Shown one piece after another: positions 1 to 8,032 of a DNA stretch of 64,000 bases. Each line of letters starts with the position of its first letter. Position 1 is the stretch's first letter. Source of the DNA: DATADW01 sp963733905 (GTDB lineage Bacteria > Actinomycetota > Acidimicrobiia > Spongiisociales > DATADW01); contig CAVTEU010000018.1 of assembly GCA_963733905.1 (NCBI GenBank), positions 1-64,000 of the forward strand, written 5' to 3'. Below the pieces are notes generated by a model. The model saw nothing but the letters and a program-made list of their open reading frames with translations, was not told where the DNA came from and made no database searches. The translations under genes were made by a program, and so were the position numbers.

Positions 1-1
1 C

Positions 2-1333
2 ATGGCTTTCACCCGGGTCGACGGTGGCGCCACGGCGCTCACCGATGTCAGCGGTGCGTACCCGATCGACATCGATTCGGATGGCTTCACCGATCTCGCC
101 GTGCTCAGACTCGGGGAGAACATCGCGCTCAGGGGCCTCGGCGACTGTCGGTTCGAGCACGCCAACGAGAGTGGTCGATCGCTGGAGGCGACGAATGGAC
201 CGTGGCCTTCAGCGCCGCCTGGGAAGACGCCAGCTGGCCGACCATGGCATTTGGGAATTACGTCGAACTCGGCCCCACGGGAGAACAGACCGGCCGCTGC
301 TCGGACCACATGCTTCTGCGACCAGCAGGAGATGCCTACGCCGATCCGTGTCCTCTCGCCGGGTTGGTGCACGCTCTCGGTGCTCTTCAGCGACTGGGAC
401 CGATCCGGACGGCGCGATCTGCGGATGACCAATGACCGCCACTACTACCACGATGGCAAGGAGCAATTGTGGCGGATGGAGGCGGACGAGACGCCCCGCC
501 CCTATACCGCTGAGGAAGGGTGGGAGCGGATGCAGATCTGGGGGATGGGCATCGCCAGCCACGACCTTACCGGCGACGGCCTGCCCGAGGTGTTCCTCAC
601 CAGCCAGGGTGACAACAAGCTGCAGACATTGAGCGACGGCGCGGAACAACCCACCTACGAGGACATCGCCTTCGAACGCGGGGTGACGGCGCACCGGCCC
701 CACACCGGCGACAACACCTACCCATCGACTGCCTGGCACCCCGAGTTCGCCGACTTGAACAACGACGGACTGATCGACCTCTTCGTGTCCAAGGGAAACG
801 TCGAAGCACAACCCGACTACGCCGCCAACGACCCGAGCAACCTCTTGCTCGGACAGCCGGATGGCACCTTCGTGGAGGCCGCCCCCGACGCAGGTCTGGT
901 CGACTTCGCTCGCGGCCGGGGCGCGGCGCTGGTCGACCTGGACCTCGACGGGATGCTCGACCTCGTCGAGGTCGTCCGGCGCGAGCCGGTCAGGGTCTGG
1001 CACAACGTCGGCTTGGGCAGCGCCGATGCCCCGGAACCGATAGGAAACTGGGTCGCTATGCGCGTCGAGCAACCCGCTCCCAACATCGACGCCATCGGCG
1101 GCTTCGTCACGGTGCGTTCCGGCGGCGAAACGATCGAGCGCGAGCTCACCGTCGGCGGCGGCCACGCCGGCGGTCAACTGGGCTGGCTCCACTTCGGGAT
1201 CGGCGATGCCGACAGCGCCGAGGTCAGGGTGCAATGGCCCGACGGTGAAGTCGGTCCGTGGATGGACGTGGCCGCCAACACCTTCTCGATCGTCGAGCAC
1301 GGCGCCGACGAGGTCGTGCCGTGGACGCCCTGA
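2..1333 (+). CDS. FG-GAP/VCBS repeat protein with C-terminal ASPIC/UnbV domain (5' end outside window)
   Basis: Secreted or surface beta-propeller-type protein of the CRTAC1/UnbV group; role unknown. FG-GAP-like Asp-rich calcium loops are visible (IDIDSDGFTDLAV, DLTGDGLPEVF, DLNNDGLIDLF, DLDLDGMLDLVE). The last ~110 residues match the ASPIC/UnbV domain (GNWVAMRVEQ, IGGFVTVRSGG, VRVQWPDGE). The ATG at base 2 is probably internal, because the first repeat is already in progress. Two compensating frame breaks are likely: around 163-175 the better frame becomes EWSIAGGDEWTVAFSAAWED, and it returns near 340-350 (LSPGWCTLSVLFSDWD). A UnbU-like membrane gene lies two genes downstream on the other strand; this pairing is known from enediyne clusters and many other genomes. 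Confidence 0.85.
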   Translation: MAFTRVDGGATALTDVSGAYPIDIDSDGFTDLAVLRLGENIALRGLGDCRFEHANESGRSLEATNGPWPSAPPGKTPAGRPWHLGITSNSAPRENRPAAARTTCFCDQQEMPTPIRVLSPGWCTLSVLFSDWDRSGRRDLRMTNDRHYYHDGKEQLWRMEADETPRPYTAEEGWERMQIWGMGIASHDLTGDGLPEVFLTSQGDNKLQTLSDGAEQPTYEDIAFERGVTAHRPHTGDNTYPSTAWHPEFADLNNDGLIDLFVSKGNVEAQPDYAANDPSNLLLGQPDGTFVEAAPDAGLVDFARGRGAALVDLDLDGMLDLVEVVRREPVRVWHNVGLGSADAPEPIGNWVAMRVEQPAPNIDAIGGFVTVRSGGETIERELTVGGGHAGGQLGWLHFGIGDADSAEVRVQWPDGEVGPWMDVAANTFSIVEHGADEVVPWTP

Positions 1334-1343
1334 CTTGGCTCCT

Positions 1344-1374
1344 CCTCCCGGTGAGGGAGGGGGTGGGGGGAGGG
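1344..1374. other. hairpin and G-quadruplex-forming G-runs after the ASPIC gene
   Basis: A CCTCCC / GGGAGG stem with a 5-base loop (1344-1360) follows the stop codon. It runs into four G-runs separated by single bases (1355-1374), a classical intramolecular G-quadruplex pattern on the plus strand. There is no T-tract, so termination here is inferred, not shown. Confidence 0.35.
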
Positions 1375-1435
1375 CGATTCGCCGCGTGACCGTCACTCCC
1401 TCCGCCGCGCTCGCGTGCCGGGCGAGAATGAGTCG

Positions 1436-2803
1436 ATGGCAAGAGCAACGCTGACGAACGTCGATCTCCCGGAGTTCGGGGTCCCCGAAGTGATGCCGAC
1501 GCTCCCGGATCATCACTACTCGGCCAGGCTGGAGCAACTGCGGAGCCGCGCCAGGTCGCGTGAGCTCGATGTAGTGGTCGTGTACGCCGACCGCGAGCAC
1601 AGCGCCAACCTTTCCTATCTCACCGGTTTCGATCCGCGTTTCGAGGAAGCTCTCCTCGTCGTCGGTGGCGACGGTGAGCCGGCGATCCTGGTGGGCAACG
1701 AGTGTTGGGGGCTCGCCGGGGCAGCGCCGCTCGGGATGAGACGCCACCTCTTCCAGGATTTCAGCCTCCCCAGCCAGCCGAGGGATCGGTCACGACCACT
1801 CGGCGACATCCTCCGCGACGAAGGCGTCGAGCCGGGCAGTCGGGTGGGCGTGGTCGGGTGGAAGACCTACGGGAACCCTGCCGCAAGCGATGTCCCCTCC
1901 TACATCGTCGATGAGCTGCGGCGGATCAGCGGCGGCGACATCGAGAACGCCACCGACATCCTGATCGACGCGGGGGACGGGCTCCGGGTCATCAACGAGG
2001 TCGAGCAACTAGCCATGTTCGAGTATGCCGGCAGCCACACCTCCCATGGGCTGCGGCGGCTCATCTGGGGTGTCGAGCCCGGGATGACCGAACAGCAAGC
2101 TGTGCGACTCCTCGAGTGGAACGGCATTCCGCTCTCCTGTCACCTCATGCTCACGGCGGGTCCCCGCGCCCGATTCGGACTGCTCAGCCCAGGCGACCGC
2201 CCCATCGAGCATGGCGACCCGCTCACCGTCGCCTTCGGCGTCTGGGGCGCCCTCAACTGCCGTGCCGGCTTCATGGTGGGTGACCCATCCGAGCTTCCCG
2301 ACGGCATCGAGGACTACATCGAGCGACTCGTGGCTCCCTACTTCGAGACAGTCGCCGAGTGGTACTCCGCCCTCCGGATCGGCCAGAAGGGCGGGGTCCT
2401 CCAAGAGATAGTCGACCGGCGCCTCGGCGACCCCTTCTTCGGGATCTTCCTCAACCCGGGGCACCAACTCCATCTCGACGAGTGGGTCAACACCCCTGTA
2501 GGACCAAGCTCGACGGTGCGGTTGCAGTCGGGGATGGCACTCCAGGTGGACATCATCCCGGCTACCGGGACCGAGTACTTCACCACCAACATCGAGGACG
2601 GGATCGCCCTCGCCGACGAGCCGATGCGGACCGAGTTGGCGGCGCGCTACCCCGAGGCATGGGGGCGGATCGAGGCTCGCCGGGGATTCATGACCGATGT
2701 CCTCGGGATCGAGGTCCATCCGGACGTTCTCCCCTTTTCCAACATCCCCGCCTACCTGCCGCCCTTCCTGCTGGCGCCGGACCGGGCCATGGTGGTGCGC
2801 TAG
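1436..2803 (+). CDS. M24 metallopeptidase-like / creatinase-like protein
   Basis: About 455 residues with a creatinase-type N-terminal domain (1-~180) and a pita-bread M24 C-terminal domain. Family M24 includes Xaa-Pro dipeptidases and metal-free creatinase. Visible landmarks are NPGHQLHLDEW (the conserved His), GMALQVDIIP where peptidases have the first Glu motif, and NIEDGIAL (the last Glu). The two metal-binding Asp of true peptidases are not in GDPLTVAFGVWGALNCRAG, so a metallo-aminopeptidase is doubtful and a creatinase-like or other hydrolase is possible. ATG 1436 is chosen; an in-frame GTG at 1415 is the alternative. The stop overlaps the convergent gene in a shared CTAG. Confidence 0.75.
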   Translation: MARATLTNVDLPEFGVPEVMPTLPDHHYSARLEQLRSRARSRELDVVVVYADREHSANLSYLTGFDPRFEEALLVVGGDGEPAILVGNECWGLAGAAPLGMRRHLFQDFSLPSQPRDRSRPLGDILRDEGVEPGSRVGVVGWKTYGNPAASDVPSYIVDELRRISGGDIENATDILIDAGDGLRVINEVEQLAMFEYAGSHTSHGLRRLIWGVEPGMTEQQAVRLLEWNGIPLSCHLMLTAGPRARFGLLSPGDRPIEHGDPLTVAFGVWGALNCRAGFMVGDPSELPDGIEDYIERLVAPYFETVAEWYSALRIGQKGGVLQEIVDRRLGDPFFGIFLNPGHQLHLDEWVNTPVGPSSTVRLQSGMALQVDIIPATGTEYFTTNIEDGIALADEPMRTELAARYPEAWGRIEARRGFMTDVLGIEVHPDVLPFSNIPAYLPPFLLAPDRAMVVR

Positions 2804-4341
2804 CTGCCAGGTATCTCGGTGACGATCACCCATCGTTCCCCGGGACCACGTTCGAGCACGAAGCGCGTCTCGAACCGTTTCTCAGAACGATCCACCTCCA
2901 CCCCGCTCTGGTCCAGAGTGGTCTCTTCTACGAGCCCGGTGGCATCGACCGCGAGATGGGCGCCGCCCTGGGGACCATCGAGGTGGACGACGTCGAGGTG
3001 GAGAGCGTTGAAGATGAACTCCGACAAGACCCGCTCACCCGAGGTCGCCGCCGCCTCGATCGCCCGCTCCATCTCCACCAGCCGGGTGCCTCCGTCGGCG
3101 GAGCGGAGCAGGCTGGTGTCGCTGGTCATCATCGCCTGACGCTCGACGGCCAGCGCCTCTGCCAGAGCCAGCCCGATGCCGTCCGCCTCGGACGCCGCCT
3201 CACCGCTCAAGGCGGCGACTTCGTCGCCTACCGAGACGGCGGGCAGCGTCCCGACCTCCACCTCGAACTCCGCCGCTGTCGGAAAGGACAGCTCGGTAGG
3301 GCTACTCCTCGCCGGGGTCCCGGCCGCCACCACCACGGTCCCAGCTAGAACGAGCGACGCCCCGATCGCCGCACCTCTGCCGAAAACCGGGAGCAGCGGA
3401 CTTCCCGGGGCGGCGATGGGAGCGCGGTCGGCCGCCCACCGGTCGAACAGACCGCGCAGCGGGCACACCACCACCAGCCCGGCGAGCAGCCCCACCTTTA
3501 CCCCGAACTCGGTGGTCTGCGGCGCCATCAGGAGGGCGCAAACCATCGCCAGCGAAAACGCCCACACCAGGCGCCCGGTGGATCTCACCGGGATGGTCTT
3601 CGGGTCGGTGATCATGAAGAAGACAAAGATCAGCACCTCGGGCGAGGTGACGACCATCCTCCAAAAGTCGAATCCGCACACCGGTTGGAGCGCCCAGGCG
3701 GCGGTCATGCAGTGACCGGTTGCGGCCAGGAGACCCAGTCCGGCCGCCAGCGTCACCCAGAACGTCGCCGCCATCGAGAGGAGCCGGAGCCGGGCCGTGA
3801 TGGCGATGCCACCGCCGAGTATCACCGCATATGCCAGCAACAGACCGGGGCTCGGCGGGCCCCACCAGAAATCGAGCGGCTCTATGACCGTGCTCCCCAA
3901 GAGGAGGAACGCTCCCACCAACCCGACGTTGGAGGGATTGAAGACGTGCGTGCCCCGATACCTGATCAGGTATTTGGTGAGCAGCGATGCCGCCGCAACC
4001 CCGGCGAAGAGGTACCACCGGTCCCACGTCCAGTGGTCACCCCGGGGCTGCCCCACGATCCGCAGGATCAGCGCAACCCCGCTCCCGGTGAGCATGGCGC
4101 TTGCCGGCCAGACGATCTTCCGGTTCTCGACGAAGGTCCACACCAGTTCGATGAGGGCGCAGGCGAGGATGGCGGAGAGGATCTGCGGCACCGACACTGC
4201 GAAACCGAGCGCCGTTTGGCCGAGCACATGGATGGTGATGATCACCCCGGCGAGGTGGAGACGGGGATCCCGAATGCTGGGCAGCACCACGGGATAGCGG
4301 TTGCCCCCGATACGGAGGGTCCGGGCGGCGACAGCAGTCAT
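2800..4341 (-). CDS. UnbU-like integral membrane protein, NqrB/RnfD family, with C-terminal extracytoplasmic domain
   Basis: 513 residues. The first ~300 form about ten hydrophobic segments typical of NqrB/RnfD-type membrane subunits. FNPSNVGLVGAFLLLG and VIEPLDFWWGP resemble UnbU proteins encoded beside UnbV/ASPIC proteins in enediyne clusters and elsewhere. The last ~170 residues follow one more helix (AAIGASLVLAGTVVVAAGT) and form an Ala/Glu-rich and beta-rich domain likely outside the membrane. In RnfD/NqrB the conserved FNPS-type region helps hold covalent FMN; here the attachment residue is not certain. No other Rnf or Nqr subunits are in the window. The role may be electron transfer to a surface UnbV partner, which is inference. 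Confidence 0.7.
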   Translation of the reverse strand: MTAVAARTLRIGGNRYPVVLPSIRDPRLHLAGVIITIHVLGQTALGFAVSVPQILSAILACALIELVWTFVENRKIVWPASAMLTGSGVALILRIVGQPRGDHWTWDRWYLFAGVAAASLLTKYLIRYRGTHVFNPSNVGLVGAFLLLGSTVIEPLDFWWGPPSPGLLLAYAVILGGGIAITARLRLLSMAATFWVTLAAGLGLLAATGHCMTAAWALQPVCGFDFWRMVVTSPEVLIFVFFMITDPKTIPVRSTGRLVWAFSLAMVCALLMAPQTTEFGVKVGLLAGLVVVCPLRGLFDRWAADRAPIAAPGSPLLPVFGRGAAIGASLVLAGTVVVAAGTPARSSPTELSFPTAAEFEVEVGTLPAVSVGDEVAALSGEAASEADGIGLALAEALAVERQAMMTSDTSLLRSADGGTRLVEMERAIEAAATSGERVLSEFIFNALHLDVVHLDGPQGGAHLAVDATGLVEETTLDQSGVEVDRSEKRFETRFVLERGPGERWVIVTEIPGS

Positions 4342-4448
4342 CTATCAAGTATGGCTGGCAAGGGCGCTCTGCCGGCAGTCAGCAGGCCAATCCGAATCCT
4401 CATCGGGCTCTCAGCAACCTCCCAGGATTGGGGCGTACGGTCCCATCG

Positions 4449-4786
4449 ATGGAGGCCAATGCTCAGATCCTCGTCGTGGACGACGAAGAGGGACTCGCCG
4501 ACATGGTTGCGAGTGCGCTCCGCTTCGCCGGGTACGGCGTGAGCACCGAGAGCAACGGGTTCGATGCTCTCCGGTCCATCAAGGACCGGAAACCCGACCT
4601 GGTTGTGCTCGACGTGAACATGCCCGAAATCGACGGCTTCGAGGTCTGCCGTCGCATAAGACGCGACGGTCTCCAGGTCCCGGTGATCTTCCTCACCGCC
4701 CGCGACGACAACGACGACCTCAGAACCGGGTTCAGGCAGGGTGGCGACGACTACCTGACCAAGCCGTTCAGCCTCGAGACACCTGA
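4449..4786 (+). CDS. response-regulator receiver domain, alone or truncated
   Basis: A clean CheY/OmpR-type receiver: acidic pair in ILVVDDEEG, phospho-acceptor Asp in VVLDVNMPEIDG, Thr in IFLTARDDND and the Lys in DDYLTKPFS. Translation then runs in frame into low-complexity sequence antisense to the next gene, with no output domain. A single missing base near 4775-4783 would bring a TGA at 4784-4786 and give a stand-alone receiver of about 112 residues; otherwise this is a truncated OmpR-type regulator. No partner kinase is adjacent. Start ATG 4449; a TTG at 4428 is the alternative. Confidence 0.6.
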
Positions 4787-4796
4787 TCCGGCTCTA

Positions 4797-4822
4797 CCGG
4801 GCCCCGGGACTCCCGGGCCCGG
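4797..4822. terminator. strong GC hairpin between convergent genes
   Basis: A near-perfect inverted repeat: arms of 13 and 12 bases built from CCGGGCCC-type blocks, one bulged base, almost no loop. It lies 8 bases past the stop of the SRPBCC gene (minus strand) and just after the receiver gene (plus strand). There is no T-tract, as is common for GC-rich actinomycete terminators. Confidence 0.5.
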
Positions 4823-4829
4823 CCGCCGC

Positions 4830-5465
4830 TCACGACTCAGCGGATACAAGCTTTTCCAGCGCCGATCGCCAGTGCGCCCGAGCGATCTCGCGCCTCTCTG
4901 CGTCGGGAAGCTTCTCGACGAACACGTTGACGGCGGTCTTGCCGGAGGTCGATTCGAGCAGGGTGACCTGGACCAGGGCAGGCGCCTCCCAATCGATCGG
5001 CTGCCACGTCATCCTGATTCGGTCACCTGGCTTGACCACACGGATTTCACCACGCGCCGCCATCACGCCGTCGCCGGCGGGCATCTCGAACCGTGTCCCC
5101 TCGGTCAACTCGAGTGGTCCGCCGAACAGTGACTCGGGACTGGTCTCGATGCGCCGCCAAGCCGACTCGGCGTTTCCGGGCACGCTTCGCTGGACCGAGA
5201 CCTGGAACCCCGAGGCGGTCTCCCCCAGCTTTCGCATTCCCCTTGCCTGCTCGTAGCCGACGGCGATCGACTGACGCCACCACGAATCAGTCTCTGGGTG
5301 ATGCCGCTCGAGGTGAGTGACGATTTCCTTGTGATCGAAACCGGTGGCGCCGGCGGCGTCGAGCACCTCCAGCCACTCCTCCCACCCAAGGCCGGTCGCC
5401 TCGCGCACCTTGTCGGACGACAATCTGCTGAGCATCAACCGGGCATCGTCGGTGCCCATTGCCAT
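4830..5465 (-). CDS. DUF4287-like N-terminal region fused to an SRPBCC (AHSA1-type) domain
   Basis: 211 residues, start ATG 5465. Residues ~1-85 (TGLGWEEWLEVLDAAGA, FDHKEIVTHLERHH, SWWRQSIAVGYEQARG) resemble the DUF4287 fold, also found as a separate gene at 13.7 kb. Residues ~95-211 form an SRPBCC/AHSA1 domain (GTRFEMPAGDG, MTWQPIDWEAPALVQVTL, HWRSALEKL), a hydrophobic-pocket ligand-binding fold. The stop of the upstream VOC gene and this ATG share one base (TGATG), so translation is probably coupled. Function is not known beyond likely small-ligand binding or stress response. Confidence 0.8.
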   Translation of the reverse strand: MAMGTDDARLMLSRLSSDKVREATGLGWEEWLEVLDAAGATGFDHKEIVTHLERHHPETDSWWRQSIAVGYEQARGMRKLGETASGFQVSVQRSVPGNAESAWRRIETSPESLFGGPLELTEGTRFEMPAGDGVMAARGEIRVVKPGDRIRMTWQPIDWEAPALVQVTLLESTSGKTAVNVFVEKLPDAERREIARAHWRSALEKLVSAES

Positions 5466-5845
5466 CACTCCCGCTCGACCAGCACGAGGATATTGCCGTC
5501 GGGGTCGCGCAGGGTGAACATCGGCGGCACCCCCTCCCAACGCATGATCTCCGGATCGACGTCGCAACCCAGTTCGGTGAGCCGGGCGTGGTCGGCCTCT
5601 GCGTCTTCGGTGGCGTACCTGATCGCGGCGTCGACGCTCGGTGACTGTGGCTCCGAGGTGGCGATGAGGGCAACGGTCGTGGACGCCCCGGGAGGCGCTA
5701 CTTCGATCCAGCGGGCGCCGTCTCCAAACGGCCCTTCCATCACCTTCTCGAACCCGAGCATCCCGACATAGAACTCGAGCGAGCGGTCCTGGTCCGTTAC
5801 CGGGATCCCCACCGTCGCCACCCGCGTGATCTTCGACTCGACCAT
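5465..5845 (-). CDS. VOC (glyoxalase/bleomycin-resistance fold) protein
   Basis: 126 residues with two beta-alpha-beta-beta-beta units: ITRVATVGIPVTDQDRSLEFYVGMLGF at the N-terminus and FTLRDPDGNILVLVERE at the C-terminus, both classical for the vicinal-oxygen-chelate family. Candidate metal ligands are the C-terminal Glu and a mid-protein Glu or Asp; the usual N-terminal His is replaced, so enzymatic activity is uncertain. First gene of a two-gene coupled operon with the SRPBCC gene. Confidence 0.85.
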   Translation of the reverse strand: MVESKITRVATVGIPVTDQDRSLEFYVGMLGFEKVMEGPFGDGARWIEVAPPGASTTVALIATSEPQSPSVDAAIRYATEDAEADHARLTELGCDVDPEIMRWEGVPPMFTLRDPDGNILVLVERE

Positions 5846-5943
5846 CGCTCACTCCTCTCGCCGGGGACACGGTACCCATGGTGTACCTCCATCGGACTCC
5901 GCCATGCAAGGAAACTCATCGGGGAATAGAGCAGACTCTTCGA

Positions 5944-6984
5944 ATGGCTGACCTCGCGATGGAACTCGGAATCACGACATTCGCCGAAACTCACCCCGAC
6001 CCTGCCACAGGGGAGGTGATCTCGCACGCCGAGCGGCTCCGTCAAGTCATAGAGGAAGCCGTAGTGGCCGAACAGGTCGGCCTCGACGTGTATGGGATCG
6101 GGGAGCACCACAGGCGGGACTTCGCCTCCTCCGCTCCGGTGGTCGTGCTTGCGGCGATCGCCGGGAAGACGGAGCGGATCAGGTTGGCGCCCGCCGTCGT
6201 GATCCTCAGCTCGGACGACCCGGTCCGCGTCTTCCAGCAGTACGCCACTCTCGATGCGGTCTCGTCAGGACGAGCCGAATTGCTCGTCGGCCGGGGGTCC
6301 TTCATCGAGTCCTTCCCGTTGTTCGGGTACGACCTCGCCGATTACGACGAACTCTTTGCCGAGAAACTCGATCTGCTGCTCGCCGTCCGTGACCAGGAGG
6401 TCGTCACCTGGTCGGGGCGTTTTCGCCCACCGATCGAAGGACAGGGGATCTACCCGCGGCCGCATCAGGACCCACTGCCCGTCTGGGTAGGGGTGGGAGG
6501 AACCCCGCAGTCGATGGTGCGTGCCGCCGAGCGGGGTCTGCCGGTGGCCCTGGCCATCATCGGTGGCAATCCGGATCGCTTCGCCTTCATGGCGGACATC
6601 CACCGCCGCACCCTGGTGGCGTCCGGGTACGACCCCAAGCAGGTTCCGCTCGCCGTCCACGCCCACGGCTACATCGCCGACAGCGACGATCAGGCGGCCG
6701 AGGAGTTCTACCCCTCGTATGCCCAGGCGATGACCCAACTGGGCCGCGAGCGTGGATGGCCGCCAATGACCCGGATTCAGTACGACGCGATGCGCTCGCC
6801 AGCCGGGTCGCTGCTCGTTGGCGATCCGGAAACGGTCGCATCAAAGATCTTGCGACTGCGTGAGGTGCTTGGGATCGAACGTTTCATGCTCCACATCAGC
6901 GTTGGGAGCCTCCCCAACGAGCAGGTGCTGCGATCGATCCAGTTGCTGGGTACGAAGGTGGCGCCGCTGGTCAACGGTGACTGA
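5944..6984 (+). CDS. LLM-class flavin-dependent oxidoreductase
   Basis: 346 residues, bacterial luciferase-like TIM barrel using F420 or FMN. Typical features are GITTFAETHPDP at the start, GLDVYGIGEHHRRDFASSAP, LAPAVVILSSDDPVRVFQQYATLDAVSSGRAE (split here by design across two strands of the barrel), VGRGSF and PLPVWVGVGG. The substrate cannot be told from sequence. The ATG at 5944 is used; ATG 5959 (MELGITTF) is equally close to family starts, and neither has a strong ribosome-binding site. Monocistronic, and convergent with the dehydrogenase pair. Confidence 0.85.
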   Translation: MADLAMELGITTFAETHPDPATGEVISHAERLRQVIEEAVVAEQVGLDVYGIGEHHRRDFASSAPVVVLAAIAGKTERIRLAPAVVILSSDDPVRVFQQYATLDAVSSGRAELLVGRGSFIESFPLFGYDLADYDELFAEKLDLLLAVRDQEVVTWSGRFRPPIEGQGIYPRPHQDPLPVWVGVGGTPQSMVRAAERGLPVALAIIGGNPDRFAFMADIHRRTLVASGYDPKQVPLAVHAHGYIADSDDQAAEEFYPSYAQAMTQLGRERGWPPMTRIQYDAMRSPAGSLLVGDPETVASKILRLREVLGIERFMLHISVGSLPNEQVLRSIQLLGTKVAPLVNGD

Positions 6985-7007
6985 CGAGCGCCCTGTGACC
7001 GCCGTGC

Positions 7008-8012
7008 TCAGACGGTGATGACGATCTTTCCTGGGGCTAGCCCAGTTTGCAGCAGGGCGATCGCCTGGACCACCTCACTCAGCGGATAGGCCCTTGCGAC
7101 CTTCGGCTGGACTTTTCCGGATTCGATGAGGTCCTTGAGGAGCTCCATCGACTCTCTCTTGCTGGGGGCTGAGAAAGAAATGGGCAGCTGACTCGAGAAA
7201 ACGGATGCGACCATCAGCCCGGCAAATCGGCCGAGGCTCCCCAGCCAGCGGCCGCCTCGGCGCCCGAAGAGATCGTGGCCGACGAGCACATACTTTCCTT
7301 CCGGCTTGAGGACACGCCGGCAATCGGTGAACCGGTGGTTGCCGGGAACATCGAAGATCAGGTCGTATTTCTCATCGCCCTCGGTGAAATCGACCTTCGT
7401 GTAGTCGATGACGTGGTCGGCGCCGAGGTGGCGCATCATCTTCAGCTTCACCGTGTGGTCGACGCCGGTCACCTCCGCTCCGGAGCTCTTGGCTAGCTGC
7501 AGGGCCATGGCGCCCACGCCTCCGCCGCCGCCGTTTATCAAAACGGATTGGCCCTCGCGTGACCCTTTCGGCAGGTTCCAGAGAGCGATTAGGCCCGACG
7601 TCGGGACGGATGCCGCCTGCTCGAAGTCAATGTTCGTGGGTTTGAGCGACAAGGAATCTTCGGGTACCGCAACGAACTCGGCGAAGGCGCCGCCGTTGTG
7701 CCATTGGTAGTTGCGCATGGTCTCACCAAAGACCTCGTCACCCGGCTGGAAGCGGGTCACGTTCGTCCCGACGGCCTCGATGCAGCCGGCCACATCTGTC
7801 CCTGGAATGGGGTCCCTCGGCCCGGTCAGACCTGCGCCCATGATCCGGAGGACATAGGGCCAGCCCATCACCACATGCCAGACATCGGGGTGGACAGAAG
7901 CCGCCCTCACTCGCACCAGGACCTCGTCGTCCGCGATGTCGGGGATCGGAACCTCACGAACCTCGAGGACCTCCTCGGGTGGCCCGTACCCGGTCTGAAC
8001 GACTGCCTTCAT
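7008..8012 (-). CDS. MDR-family NAD(P)-dependent dehydrogenase / quinone oxidoreductase (copy 1)
   Basis: 334 residues. GroES-like N-terminal domain (MKAVVQTGYGPPEEV, GTDVAGCIEAVG, FQPGDEVFG) and a Rossmann domain with the nucleotide loop INGGGGGVGAMALQLAK. No structural-zinc cysteine cluster or catalytic Cys/His set is visible, so it belongs with zinc-independent quinone-oxidoreductase-like members. The start ATG 8012 gives the family-standard MKAVV. A GTG at 8036 overlapping the upstream stop (GTGA) is the alternative and would mean coupling. It lies directly behind a paralogue (copy 2); the two proteins align along their whole length. Confidence 0.85.
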   Translation of the reverse strand: MKAVVQTGYGPPEEVLEVREVPIPDIADDEVLVRVRAASVHPDVWHVVMGWPYVLRIMGAGLTGPRDPIPGTDVAGCIEAVGTNVTRFQPGDEVFGETMRNYQWHNGGAFAEFVAVPEDSLSLKPTNIDFEQAASVPTSGLIALWNLPKGSREGQSVLINGGGGGVGAMALQLAKSSGAEVTGVDHTVKLKMMRHLGADHVIDYTKVDFTEGDEKYDLIFDVPGNHRFTDCRRVLKPEGKYVLVGHDLFGRRGGRWLGSLGRFAGLMVASVFSSQLPISFSAPSKRESMELLKDLIESGKVQPKVARAYPLSEVVQAIALLQTGLAPGKIVITV

Positions 8013-8032
8013 GGTTTCCATATCGTGGTCGA

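Noticed and set aside
209..1747. 512-residue open frame on the minus strand
   Set aside because: Antisense to the ASPIC and M24 genes; no family motifs, Arg/Pro/Val-biased composition typical of a GC-rich shadow frame.
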